The translations under genes were made by a program, and so were the position numbers. This document shows, in pieces, positions 1 through 6,169 of a stretch of DNA of 7,972 bases; within the stretch, counting starts at the first letter, position 1; the number at the start of each line of letters is the position of its first letter. Source of the stretch: Desulfobacteraceae bacterium (GTDB lineage Bacteria > Desulfobacterota > Desulfobacteria > Desulfobacterales > UBA11574); the NCBI GenBank assembly GCA_002868985.1, contig PKTV01000057.1, positions 1 to 7,972 on the forward strand. The letters are read 5' to 3'. The notes beneath the pieces were generated by a model. That model saw only the letters and a list, made by a program, of their open reading frames with translations. It made no database searches and had not been told where the DNA came from.

Positions 1-413
1 AGGCCCACCTCTTTTAGCACGTCACGCGCAGGGACGCGCAGTTTTCGATCGGTTCGTGCGGATTTCCAAAACCTGAATGAATGGCCGTCACGGGCCTGTA
101 CAGCCATGGCCACGTTGTCTTCGGCCGTAAAATTTAGAAGAATCGATGTGATTTGAAACGACCGCGCCAACCCCAGACAAGCCCGTTTATGCACCGGGAG
201 GCGGGTAATATCTTGACCCGCAAAATAAATGGTTCCCGCATCAGAGGTGAGTTCTCCGGAAAGCTGGCCGATGGCGGTGGTTTTTCCGGCGCCATTGGGC
301 CCGATAATGGCATGAATCTCTCCGGGCTGTATTTCTAAAGAAAGGGCATCGGTGGCTTTAAGCGCGCCATAGGCTTTGGTGAGTCCTTGAGCTGTCAAGA
401 TAGGTTTATCCAT
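1..413 (-). CDS. livG: Liv-type ABC transporter ATP-binding protein (partial, N-terminal 137 codons)
   Basis: This is the 5' part of the first ATPase of a branched-chain-amino-acid-type importer; the gene runs off the left edge. Such ATPases sit on the cytoplasmic face and power the LivH/LivM permease pair. Seen: start MDKPILTAQGLTKAYGALKA, Walker A loop GPNGAGKTT at residues 38-46, and the Q-loop in ARSFQIT (Q87). The ABC signature and Walker B would lie beyond the window edge. The insert after the Q-loop (about residues 98-130, AEDNVAMAVQARDG and a basic stretch) fits LivG-type ATPases. ATG at 411-413 overlaps the livM stop by 8 bp (ATGGATAA) and has AAGGA about 10 nt upstream inside livM. 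LivG is preferred over LivF because it directly follows livM and has this longer helical region. Family call is firm; the transported compound is not known. Confidence 0.93.
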   Translation of the reverse strand, partial: MDKPILTAQGLTKAYGALKATDALSLEIQPGEIHAIIGPNGAGKTTAIGQLSGELTSDAGTIYFAGQDITRLPVHKRACLGLARSFQITSILLNFTAEDNVAMAVQARDGHSFRFWKSARTDRKLRVPARDVLKEVG

Positions 414-1404
414 TGTTCCCTATCCTTTCCACGAAAGATCCGTAAAGACCGCGACGGGCGAACAACACCACAAAGATCAAAATGGGCCCGAGAAAAAGCA
501 TCCAATGTTCGGTGTAGCGGGAAATAAACTCTTCTAAAAGCAAAAGCACTATCGCCCCGAATACCGGGCCAACAATGGTGCCGACACCCCCTAAAACCAC
601 CATCACCAATATGTCACCCGAAACGGTCCAGTGCAAAAGGCTCGGGCTGACAAACTCGGTCTGATTGGCCATCAAGGCCCCTGCAAGACCGGCTCCGGCC
701 CCGGCAATGACAAAACAGATCAGTTTGTAACGATAGGTGGGAAATCCCAGGGCGCCCATGCGCCGCTCGTTTTCCTTGCAGCCGCGAATGACCATTCCAA
801 ACCGCGAATTCACCAGACGCCGGGTGAACAATAAAAAACCGATCAACAGCCCGAGACAAGTGTAATAGAAAGCAGCATCGTTGCTCAGATCCAAATGTCC
901 AAGCCGGTTTCTGGTAAAAAGACTCAATCCGTCGTCACCGCCGTAAAGTTCAAGGGAAGTAAAGAAAAAATACATCATCTGTGCAAAAGCCAGAGTGATC
1001 ATAATAAAATATACGCCGCTGGTACGAAGGCTGATTGCGCCGATGACAAACGCTAAACCGGCCGATGCAGCGGCTGCCACCGCCCATGAGATCAAGGCGT
1101 TGTCTGTACCCATGATCACAAAAGGCCAGCTGATGACCGCAGACCCTTCGATGCCATGGAAGGCAAAGATGCCGACAACATAAGCGCCGGCACCGAAAAA
1201 GGCGGCGTGTCCGAAGCTCACCATGCCGCCATACCCCAAAATCAGGTCCAGACTTACGGCCGCGATGGCGTAAATCAAAATTCGGCTGAACAACCCGATG
1301 TAAAACGTCGCTTCCAACGCAGATGCAACCGGAGGGAGCCCTATTAAAAATACCAGGGCGGCCATGAGAATACAGGCCTTCAAAGTGGGCTGAAATCTAT
1401 TCAT
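406..1404 (-). CDS. livM: Branched-chain amino acid-type ABC transporter permease LivM
   Basis: Inner-membrane permease of the HAAT importer family, partner of LivH; 332 aa, a usual length for LivM. Seen: a hydrophobic polytopic protein. Hallmarks are GYGGMVSFGHAAFFGAGAY (57-75), TSGVYFIMITLAFAQM (128-143), the GDDGL turn (156-160), an EAA-like cytoplasmic loop around MGALGFPTYRYK (216-227), LGGVGTIVGPVFGA (271-284) and a C-terminal ARRGLYG (316-322). ATG at 1402-1404 overlaps the livH stop by 8 bp (ATGAATAG). An AGAGGA lies 13 nt upstream, slightly far, so translational coupling to livH is likely. Its own stop overlaps livG. No frameshift or missing segment is apparent. Substrate specificity is set mainly by the binding protein, so transport of branched-chain amino acids specifically is only a default. 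Confidence 0.95.
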   Translation of the reverse strand: MNRFQPTLKACILMAALVFLIGLPPVASALEATFYIGLFSRILIYAIAAVSLDLILGYGGMVSFGHAAFFGAGAYVVGIFAFHGIEGSAVISWPFVIMGTDNALISWAVAAAASAGLAFVIGAISLRTSGVYFIMITLAFAQMMYFFFTSLELYGGDDGLSLFTRNRLGHLDLSNDAAFYYTCLGLLIGFLLFTRRLVNSRFGMVIRGCKENERRMGALGFPTYRYKLICFVIAGAGAGLAGALMANQTEFVSPSLLHWTVSGDILVMVVLGGVGTIVGPVFGAIVLLLLEEFISRYTEHWMLFLGPILIFVVLFARRGLYGSFVERIGNNG

Positions 1405-2317
1405 GAGCCGGCAGCAATCCTCTTGGTTTCCAGGCCAACACCACCGCCATTAAAATGTAGATGGCCATGGAATCAAGAGAGGCGCCAACGCCGTCCGCGG
1501 TGGCCGGGTCTAAAAACAGCTTAAACAGGGCGGGGAGAAACGCCCGGCCCAATGTGTCGATGAGCCCCACGAGAATCGCTCCAACAAGTGCCCCCCGTAT
1601 GGAACCGATGCCGCCGATGACAATGACCACGAATGTCAGAATCAAAATATCCTCACCCATGCCGACCTCAACCGCAAACAAAGGGCCGGCCATGGCCCCG
1701 GCGAGCCCGGCCAATAGCGCGCCCAACCCGAAAATCAGAGTGTAAAGCAGCTTAACGTTCACCCCCAAAGCGCCGACAATCTCCCGGTTGGTGGCACTGG
1801 CACGAATCAGCATACCCAAACGTGTTCGCGTAATTAGAAAATATAAAAAAATTGCCACTATAATCCCTACGACGATAATGGCCAAACGAAAGGTTGGATA
1901 GGGTGCGCCTGGAATGATTTCGATAGTTCCCGATAACGCTTCAGGTACGTCAAGGAACAGTGCTCGGGGTCCCCAAATAATTTTGGTCAGTTCGTTGAAA
2001 AACAGGATCAATCCGAACGTGGCCAGAACCTGGTCCAAATGATCACGGGCATAAAGGGTTCGGAGCGTAAAGATTTCTACCACGATTCCCACAAGGGCAG
2101 TCCCTGGAAGCGCTACAAGAAGACCGAGCATGAAAGAGCCTGTTTGCTGAAAAACCGTTGCACACAAATACGCTCCGATCATGAACAAGGACCCGTGGGC
2201 CAGGTTGATCAAATCCATAATGCCGAAAATCAGGGTCAGCCCGGAAGCCATCAGAAACAGCATCACTCCAAATTGAAGGCCGTTAAGGAATTGTTGGCAA
2301 AAGAGTAACAGATACAT
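1397..2317 (-). CDS. livH: Branched-chain amino acid-type ABC transporter permease LivH
   Basis: Second inner-membrane permease of the importer, 306 aa, normal length for LivH. Seen: N-terminal NGLQFGVMLFLMASGLTLIF followed by GIMDLINLAHG (32-42), the LivH counterpart of the LivM GYGG..SFGHA region. There is also an EAA-like loop REIVGALGVNVKLL (178-191), IGGIGSIRGALVGA (234-247) and a C-terminal WKPRGLLPAHE. Most of the chain is hydrophobic, consistent with about eight membrane spans. The start ATG (2315-2317) lies only 5 bp after the stop of the binding-protein gene. There is no good Shine-Dalgarno there (only AAGATGAAG), so translation probably depends on ribosomes finishing the upstream gene. 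Many liv operons have a hairpin between binding protein and permease that lowers permease expression; none is present in this 5-bp gap. Confidence 0.95.
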   Translation of the reverse strand: MYLLLFCQQFLNGLQFGVMLFLMASGLTLIFGIMDLINLAHGSLFMIGAYLCATVFQQTGSFMLGLLVALPGTALVGIVVEIFTLRTLYARDHLDQVLATFGLILFFNELTKIIWGPRALFLDVPEALSGTIEIIPGAPYPTFRLAIIVVGIIVAIFLYFLITRTRLGMLIRASATNREIVGALGVNVKLLYTLIFGLGALLAGLAGAMAGPLFAVEVGMGEDILILTFVVIVIGGIGSIRGALVGAILVGLIDTLGRAFLPALFKLFLDPATADGVGASLDSMAIYILMAVVLAWKPRGLLPAHE

Positions 2318-2322
2318 GTCAA

Positions 2323-3489
2323 TTACTTCATCTTACACTGGCCCACATAGGCATCGGAGTGGTCGGCAAATGCCTTGGTGACGATCCGGTTGGTCAACAC
2401 GCCGTCTTCTTCAACAACTTCCCTGATATAAATATCCTGGACTGGATGATGATTCGGTCCGAATTTAAAATTGCCGCGAACAGAATCAAAATCAGCTTTT
2501 CGAAGCGCTTTACGGAAAGCATCTTTTTTCGACATATCTCCGCCCACGGCCTTGATGGCACTGGCAATCAGGCGAGCAGCGTCATACCCCTGGCTGGCGT
2601 ACAAAGAAGGCAGACGTCTATAGGCTTTTTTGAAATCGGCAACAAACTTCTTGTTGGCCGGATTGTCGATGTCCTTGTTCCACTGGGAGGAATTCATGAC
2701 ACCAAGAGCGGCGTTGCCCACGGCACTCAGAATGGTCTGGTCAAAAGAAAACGCGGGACCGAACAGAGGAATTTCTTTGGTCAGACCGGCCTGGTTGTAT
2801 TGCTTGATAAAGCTGATTCCCATACCGCCGGGTAGAAAGAAGAAGACCGCATCCGGTTTGGCGCTTCGAATCGCAGCGATTTGGGCTGCATAATCCTTTT
2901 GCCCCAACTTTGTGTACACCTCGGCAATAGGTTTACCCGTGTAAAAACGCTTGAAGCCCTTCAGATGGTCCTTGCCCGCCGGATAGTTCGGCGCCAGGAG
3001 AAAGACCTTTTTAAAGTTCTTGTCCTTCACATACTGTCCCATGGCCTCGTCAAGGTTGTCATTCTGCCATGCAACATTGAAATAATTTTCATGACAGCCT
3101 TTTCCGGCAAGAAGCGATGGACCTGCATTGGGGCTGATGTAAAAGACGCCTGTGCGCACGGCCTTGGGAACCACGGTAATAGCAAGATTCGACCATATAA
3201 TACCGGTCATGATATCTACATTGTCTTTCTTAATAAAGCGGTCGGAAATTTGTTTTGCCTTGTCGGGCTTACGGGAGTCGTCGTCCACCATCAACTGAAC
3301 GGGATAACCGCCGAGCTTGCCGCCTTCCTGGTCGATGGCCAGTTTGAATCCGTCCCGAACGGCAATCCCTAAAGCGCTGCCGCCTCCGGAAAGGGTAGTG
3401 ATCATGCCAATTTTGACGGGCCCGGCCAATGCCCAGGATGCAGTTAGAAATAGCGTGGCAGTCAACAATATCAATAATCTTTTCATCAT
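2323..3489 (-). CDS. Periplasmic ABC transporter substrate-binding protein (LivK-like, type 1 fold)
   Basis: Periplasmic ligand-binding component of the importer, 388 aa. Seen: a Sec signal peptide (MMKR, hydrophobic stretch, likely cleavage after ALA at residue 22), then GPVKIGMITTLSGGGSALGIAVRDGFKLAI, typical of the type 1 periplasmic-binding fold (Peripla_BP_6). Other family marks are VDDDSRKPDKAKQ (68-80), a GKGCHENYFNVAWQNDN segment (129-145), and GYDAARLIASAI (301-312). Two cysteines remain in the mature part, C132 and C385, and could form a disulfide. The GxxC...WQND stretch resembles binding proteins annotated for aromatic or other carboxylates as much as LivK proper, so the ligand is open. 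The first ATG (3487-3489) is 5 nt from AAGGAGG and the second (3484-3486) 8 nt; both work. First gene of the liv operon. Confidence 0.93.
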   Translation of the reverse strand: MMKRLLILLTATLFLTASWALAGPVKIGMITTLSGGGSALGIAVRDGFKLAIDQEGGKLGGYPVQLMVDDDSRKPDKAKQISDRFIKKDNVDIMTGIIWSNLAITVVPKAVRTGVFYISPNAGPSLLAGKGCHENYFNVAWQNDNLDEAMGQYVKDKNFKKVFLLAPNYPAGKDHLKGFKRFYTGKPIAEVYTKLGQKDYAAQIAAIRSAKPDAVFFFLPGGMGISFIKQYNQAGLTKEIPLFGPAFSFDQTILSAVGNAALGVMNSSQWNKDIDNPANKKFVADFKKAYRRLPSLYASQGYDAARLIASAIKAVGGDMSKKDAFRKALRKADFDSVRGNFKFGPNHHPVQDIYIREVVEEDGVLTNRIVTKAFADHSDAYVGQCKMK

Positions 3490-3494
3490 TGTCC

Positions 3495-3501
3495 CCTCCT
3501 T
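3495..3501 (-). promoter_or_regulatory. Strong ribosome binding site of the binding-protein gene
   Basis: On the minus strand AAGGAGG is a full Shine-Dalgarno match, 5 nt before the first ATG and 8 nt before the second. It is far stronger than the sites of the downstream permease genes, as expected for a binding protein made in excess over its permease. Confidence 0.85.
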
Positions 3502-3541
3502 GGTTAAATTGAACCTAATTGATCGTAAACAAAACGGGAAA

Positions 3542-3571
3542 TATATAGGCTGAGGTAAAGTTAGGTGTCAA
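3542..3571 (-). promoter_or_regulatory. Predicted sigma70-type promoter of the liv operon
   Basis: Read on the minus strand: exact TTGACA (3571-3566), an 18-nt spacer, then TATATA (3547-3542). Initiation would be near 3535, giving a leader of about 45 nt before the binding-protein start. The -35 box lies inside the 32-bp palindrome at 3561-3592, so a repressor bound there would block this promoter. Confidence 0.6.
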
Positions 3572-3592
3572 GGGTTAACTGATGATGCCTAA
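3561..3592. promoter_or_regulatory. 32-bp imperfect palindrome, candidate operator between divergent promoters
   Basis: Symmetric about the centre of GTTAAC (3574-3579): TTAGG (3561-3565) pairs with CCTAA (3588-3592), and TCA (3568-3570) with TGA (3583-3585). In total 11 of 16 base pairs of the dyad match (22 of 32 positions). It covers the liv -35 box and ends 19 bp before the -35 box of the divergent M20 gene. The spacing of the conserved blocks on both sides suits a dimeric regulator contacting successive major grooves. No known operator consensus is recognised; the regulator is not identified. Confidence 0.5.
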
Positions 3593-3611
3593 GGACACCT
3601 TTATAACGATC

Positions 3612-3640
3612 TTGACTTATAGGTATGTCTTCAGTAATAT
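3612..3640 (+). promoter_or_regulatory. Predicted sigma70-type promoter of the M20 hydrolase operon
   Basis: TTGACT (3612-3617), a 17-nt spacer, and TAATAT (3635-3640): five of six matches to each consensus box with ideal spacing. Initiation would be near 3647, leaving an unusually long leader of about 120 nt before the GTG start at 3770. The two divergent -35 boxes are only 40 bp apart. Confidence 0.6.
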
Positions 3641-3769
3641 TTATTTTTTTATAAATCATAACTTAAACTTTCGCACCCTTATTTTCAGCAACGCCAATAA
3701 CGTATCGCATGCTGGGAAAATTTTTTAAGGTAAGATCATACGAAAGCCATCGTTAAACAAAAAAAACCA

Positions 3770-5092
3770 GTGAATGCCAATTCTTATCTTTACCGACAAC
3801 CGGCAGAGATTCTGCAAAACCTGATCCGCTTTGATACGACCAACCCTCCTGGAAAAGAGGCGGAATGTATCGATTACATCAATCGCTTGATCCAATCTGC
3901 CGGCATTGATACCAGAATACTGTACCAGGATCCAACACGACCCAATCTGATTTGTCGTCTAAAAGGAAATGGCAACGCACCGCCGTTGTTGTTATACGGA
4001 CATGTGGATGTGGTAACCACGGCCGGTCAGGTCTGGCAATACCCGCCATTTGAAGGAAGAATCGTCGACGGGTTTTTATGGGGCCGCGGTGCATTGGATA
4101 TGAAGGGCGCCGTTGCAATGATGCTTTGTGCCTTTCTTCGTGCGAAATATGAAAATACCCATCTTGCAGGTGATGTTGTTTTGTGTATTATGAGTGATGA
4201 GGAAGCCGGAGGAAATTTAGGTACGGGTTTTCTGGTGGAACGCCACGCGGATTATTTTAAAGGGATTCGATATGCAATCAGTGAATTTGGCGGTTTTTCA
4301 TTTTATTTAAAGGGGAAAAAGTTTTTTCCGATAGAAGTCATTCAGAAGCAGATTTGCAGTATTAAGGCCACCATCCGAAGCCGATCCGGTCACGGCGCCT
4401 TTGTCATGAAAGACGGCGCAATGGCAAAGCTGGCTAGAATGCTGAACCAGCTTGATAAAAAATACTTGCCCGTTCATATTACCCCTGTTGTCCGAACATT
4501 GGTTGAAGAAATGGCTGCTGCTTTACCGTTTCCCGGCAGGATGGTGATGCGGCAATTGGCGAATCCTTTGTTCACAGACATAGTGTTAAAACTGCTTGGG
4601 GAAAAGGGAAGAAATTTTATCCCCATGTTGCGCAACACGGTAAATGCCACCATTGTGCGGGGAGGAGATAAAGTCAATGTGTTGCCCAGTGAAATTGAGG
4701 TCATGCTGGATGGTCGTCTGCTGCCCGGCTTCGGACCGGAAGACATCATAGAAGAAATAAAAGAAGTTATCGATGACGATATCGAACTTGAAGTCATCCG
4801 CTATGATCCCGGTCCCCCTGAACCGGATATGGGTTTGTTTGATACATTGGCAGCCGTCTTGCGCACCCTGGATCCGGATAGCATCCCCGTTCCGTATCTA
4901 CTCAGTGCATCGTCCGATGCGCGGTTTTTTTCAAAAATCGGCATTCAGACATATGGTTTTATACCCATGCAATTGCCGGAAAGTTTAGACTTTGCCAGAC
5001 TGATACACGCCGCAGATGAGCGCATTCCGGTTGAGGCGCTAACGTTCGGCAGTGAGGCAATATATCAATTACTTCGATGTTTTCATGAATGA
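3770..5092 (+). CDS. M20 family metallohydrolase (ArgE/DapE/CPG2-like peptidase or aminoacylase)
   Basis: Cytoplasmic dinuclear-zinc hydrolase of the M20 family, which cleaves amide bonds in N-acyl amino acids, dipeptides or related compounds; 440 aa, normal length. Seen: FDTTNPPGKE (21-30), metal-binding GHVDVV (H78, D80), GRGALDMKG with bridging D110, the catalytic and metal pair SDEEAGG (E144, E145), SEFGG (E172, probable ligand), and C-terminal SSDARFF and HAADERIP (H413). The dimerisation domain carries SGHGAF (206-211) and NVLPSEIEVMLDGRLLPG (303-320). All expected metal ligands are present, so it should be active. The start is a GTG at 3770, since no in-frame ATG lies between the upstream stop at 3731 and this codon; no clear Shine-Dalgarno precedes it. 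No signal peptide. It is transcribed divergently from the liv operon and co-transcribed with the overlapping alpha/beta hydrolase. The exact substrate cannot be told from motifs. Confidence 0.93.
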   Translation: MNANSYLYRQPAEILQNLIRFDTTNPPGKEAECIDYINRLIQSAGIDTRILYQDPTRPNLICRLKGNGNAPPLLLYGHVDVVTTAGQVWQYPPFEGRIVDGFLWGRGALDMKGAVAMMLCAFLRAKYENTHLAGDVVLCIMSDEEAGGNLGTGFLVERHADYFKGIRYAISEFGGFSFYLKGKKFFPIEVIQKQICSIKATIRSRSGHGAFVMKDGAMAKLARMLNQLDKKYLPVHITPVVRTLVEEMAAALPFPGRMVMRQLANPLFTDIVLKLLGEKGRNFIPMLRNTVNATIVRGGDKVNVLPSEIEVMLDGRLLPGFGPEDIIEEIKEVIDDDIELEVIRYDPGPPEPDMGLFDTLAAVLRTLDPDSIPVPYLLSASSDARFFSKIGIQTYGFIPMQLPESLDFARLIHAADERIPVEALTFGSEAIYQLLRCFHE

Positions 5093-5981
5093 GAACCAAA
5101 AAGGTTTAACACCATCTCCCGATTCTCAAACGATACTATCCAACGAGGATGGCGTTGAGTGGATCAAATCGATACATCCGGACAGAGTAAACGGTGTGGC
5201 CCTGGTTATTCATGGGCTTAATCTGAAGCCCGACAAAATGGAATCCATTATTGCCCTGCTCACCCATTCTTGCATTGATGTGTTGAATTTGTCATTGCGC
5301 GGGCATGGAAAAAATTATATTCAAAAGGCGAACGTCGATGACAATAAAGCCCGAATGGAAACATTTAAAACAGTTTCGTATGAATGTTGGATCAAAGAAA
5401 CACATCGGGCCTATGGCCTTGCCGGGAACAGGAGTCGTGAAAAACAAGTCCCCCTGTTCTTGATCGGTTTTTCACTGGGCGGGCTCATGGGTGCTACTCT
5501 GTTTGCTTCATATCCGGATGTTTATTTTAACCGGATGGTCCTTTTGGCACCGGCACTACATATTTATACAATTAATTATTTAGCAAAAATACTCTCCCCA
5601 TTTCCAAGACTGGTGATCCCGAATTTTTTTATAAAGTCGTATTGCTCCAATAGGGGAACACCCGTTGCAGGATATAATGCTCTGTTTGAAGCCATAGAAC
5701 ATTTTAATAAAAACATGGCCTCTAAGCTGAACGTGCCAACGCTCATCTTTATCGATACGCGAGATGAATTGGTTTCGTATCGAAGATTAAAGCGCATCAT
5801 AAAAAATAGGGGACTACATCAATGGAGACTGCACCCGGTAGAAAAAAGCACCACGGGTGCAAAAGAAAAAATGCATCATCTGATCATTGATGAATCATCG
5901 ATTGGAAAAGACGCATGGAATGAGATGAGAGAACTCATCATTCACCATCTATTACCTGTAATTAACGTCTCTGAATTCTAA
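5085..5981 (+). CDS. Alpha/beta hydrolase (carboxylesterase / monoacylglycerol lipase-like)
   Basis: Serine hydrolase of the alpha/beta fold, 298 aa from the ATG at 5085, expected to cleave esters or amides. Seen: oxyanion-region VIHGLN (41-46), SLRGHGKN (70-77), nucleophile elbow GFSLGG with S130 (128-133), probable acid in IDTRDELVS (D227, or D224), and probable catalytic His in MHHLIID (H264 or H265). The layout (LRGHG, GxSxGG, late D and H) is closest to the serine aminopeptidase/monoacylglycerol lipase (Hydrolase_4) group. No signal peptide or membrane segment, so cytoplasmic. The ATG overlaps the M20 stop by 8 bp (ATGAATGA), implying translational coupling. An in-frame GTG at 5052 would add 11 residues but shows no better ribosome binding site. 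AT-rich compared with the liv genes. Substrate unknown. Confidence 0.87.
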   Translation: MNENQKGLTPSPDSQTILSNEDGVEWIKSIHPDRVNGVALVIHGLNLKPDKMESIIALLTHSCIDVLNLSLRGHGKNYIQKANVDDNKARMETFKTVSYECWIKETHRAYGLAGNRSREKQVPLFLIGFSLGGLMGATLFASYPDVYFNRMVLLAPALHIYTINYLAKILSPFPRLVIPNFFIKSYCSNRGTPVAGYNALFEAIEHFNKNMASKLNVPTLIFIDTRDELVSYRRLKRIIKNRGLHQWRLHPVEKSTTGAKEKMHHLIIDESSIGKDAWNEMRELIIHHLLPVINVSEF

Positions 5982-5984
5982 GAT

Positions 5985-6000
5985 CTATTAGGAATAATAG
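5985..6000 (+). other. Small AT-rich hairpin after the alpha/beta hydrolase
   Basis: CTATTA (5985-5990), loop GGAA, TAATAG (5995-6000): a perfect 6-bp stem beginning 4 nt after the stop codon. It is A/T-rich and not followed by a T-run, so it is a weak candidate for a transcript end or a 3' stabilising hairpin rather than a convincing intrinsic terminator. The sequence also contains one GGAATAAT unit like those of the repeat array downstream. Confidence 0.35.
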
Positions 6001-6030
6001 GGTTTCGAGGTTTAAATATTTAACTCACGA

Positions 6031-6143
6031 ATGGAATGATGGAATATTGGAATGTTTATTTTATTCACTGTCAATATGAATTTTACAATAATCCATGTTG
6101 CTATTTTCTCTGAACACATTATTCCATTATTCCATTGTTCCAA
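6031..6143. repeat. Inverted pair of 8-bp-period TGGAAT repeat arrays
   Basis: The left array (6031-6054) has three GGAAT units starting at 6033, 6041 and 6049. The right array (6117-6143) has three reverse-complement units starting at 6121, 6129 and 6137 (ATTCC, ATTCC, GTTCC). Both keep an exact 8-bp period. The arms are about 25 nt, separated by about 62 nt of AT-rich DNA, and could fold into a long hairpin. This resembles intergenic REP/BIME- or MITE-like repeats. Similar TGGAATAATGGAAT strings are, to my recollection, frequent between genes in sulfate-reducing deltaproteobacteria, but I cannot verify that here. It lies between the hydrolase and the aminopeptidase gene. Confidence 0.6.
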
Positions 6144-6169
6144 CTGTGAGAGGAGCGAACTATCTTGCT

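Noticed and set aside
153..338. Plus-strand 61-aa frame
   Set aside because: Antisense to the livG Walker A region; a shadow of the ATPase reading frame.
2359..3372. Plus-strand open frames of 158 and 163 aa (2359-2835, 2881-3372)
   Set aside because: They lie antisense to the binding-protein gene, which has a full family signature and signal peptide; the antisense products look like no family and lack ribosome sites.
3709..3756. 15-codon leader ORF (MLGKFFKVRSYESHR) ending 13 bp before the M20 GTG
   Set aside because: No ribosome binding site and no attenuator-like codon run; likely chance, though it would matter if the long leader is real.
5052..5084. Upstream GTG start for the alpha/beta hydrolase
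   Set aside because: The added 11 residues show no family resemblance and no Shine-Dalgarno precedes the GTG; the ATG in the 8-bp overlap is simpler. Not excluded.
6012..6023. Perfect palindrome TTAAATATTTAA
   Set aside because: Pure A/T palindromes of this size are expected in AT-rich spacers; no associated promoter or repeat copy supports a role.
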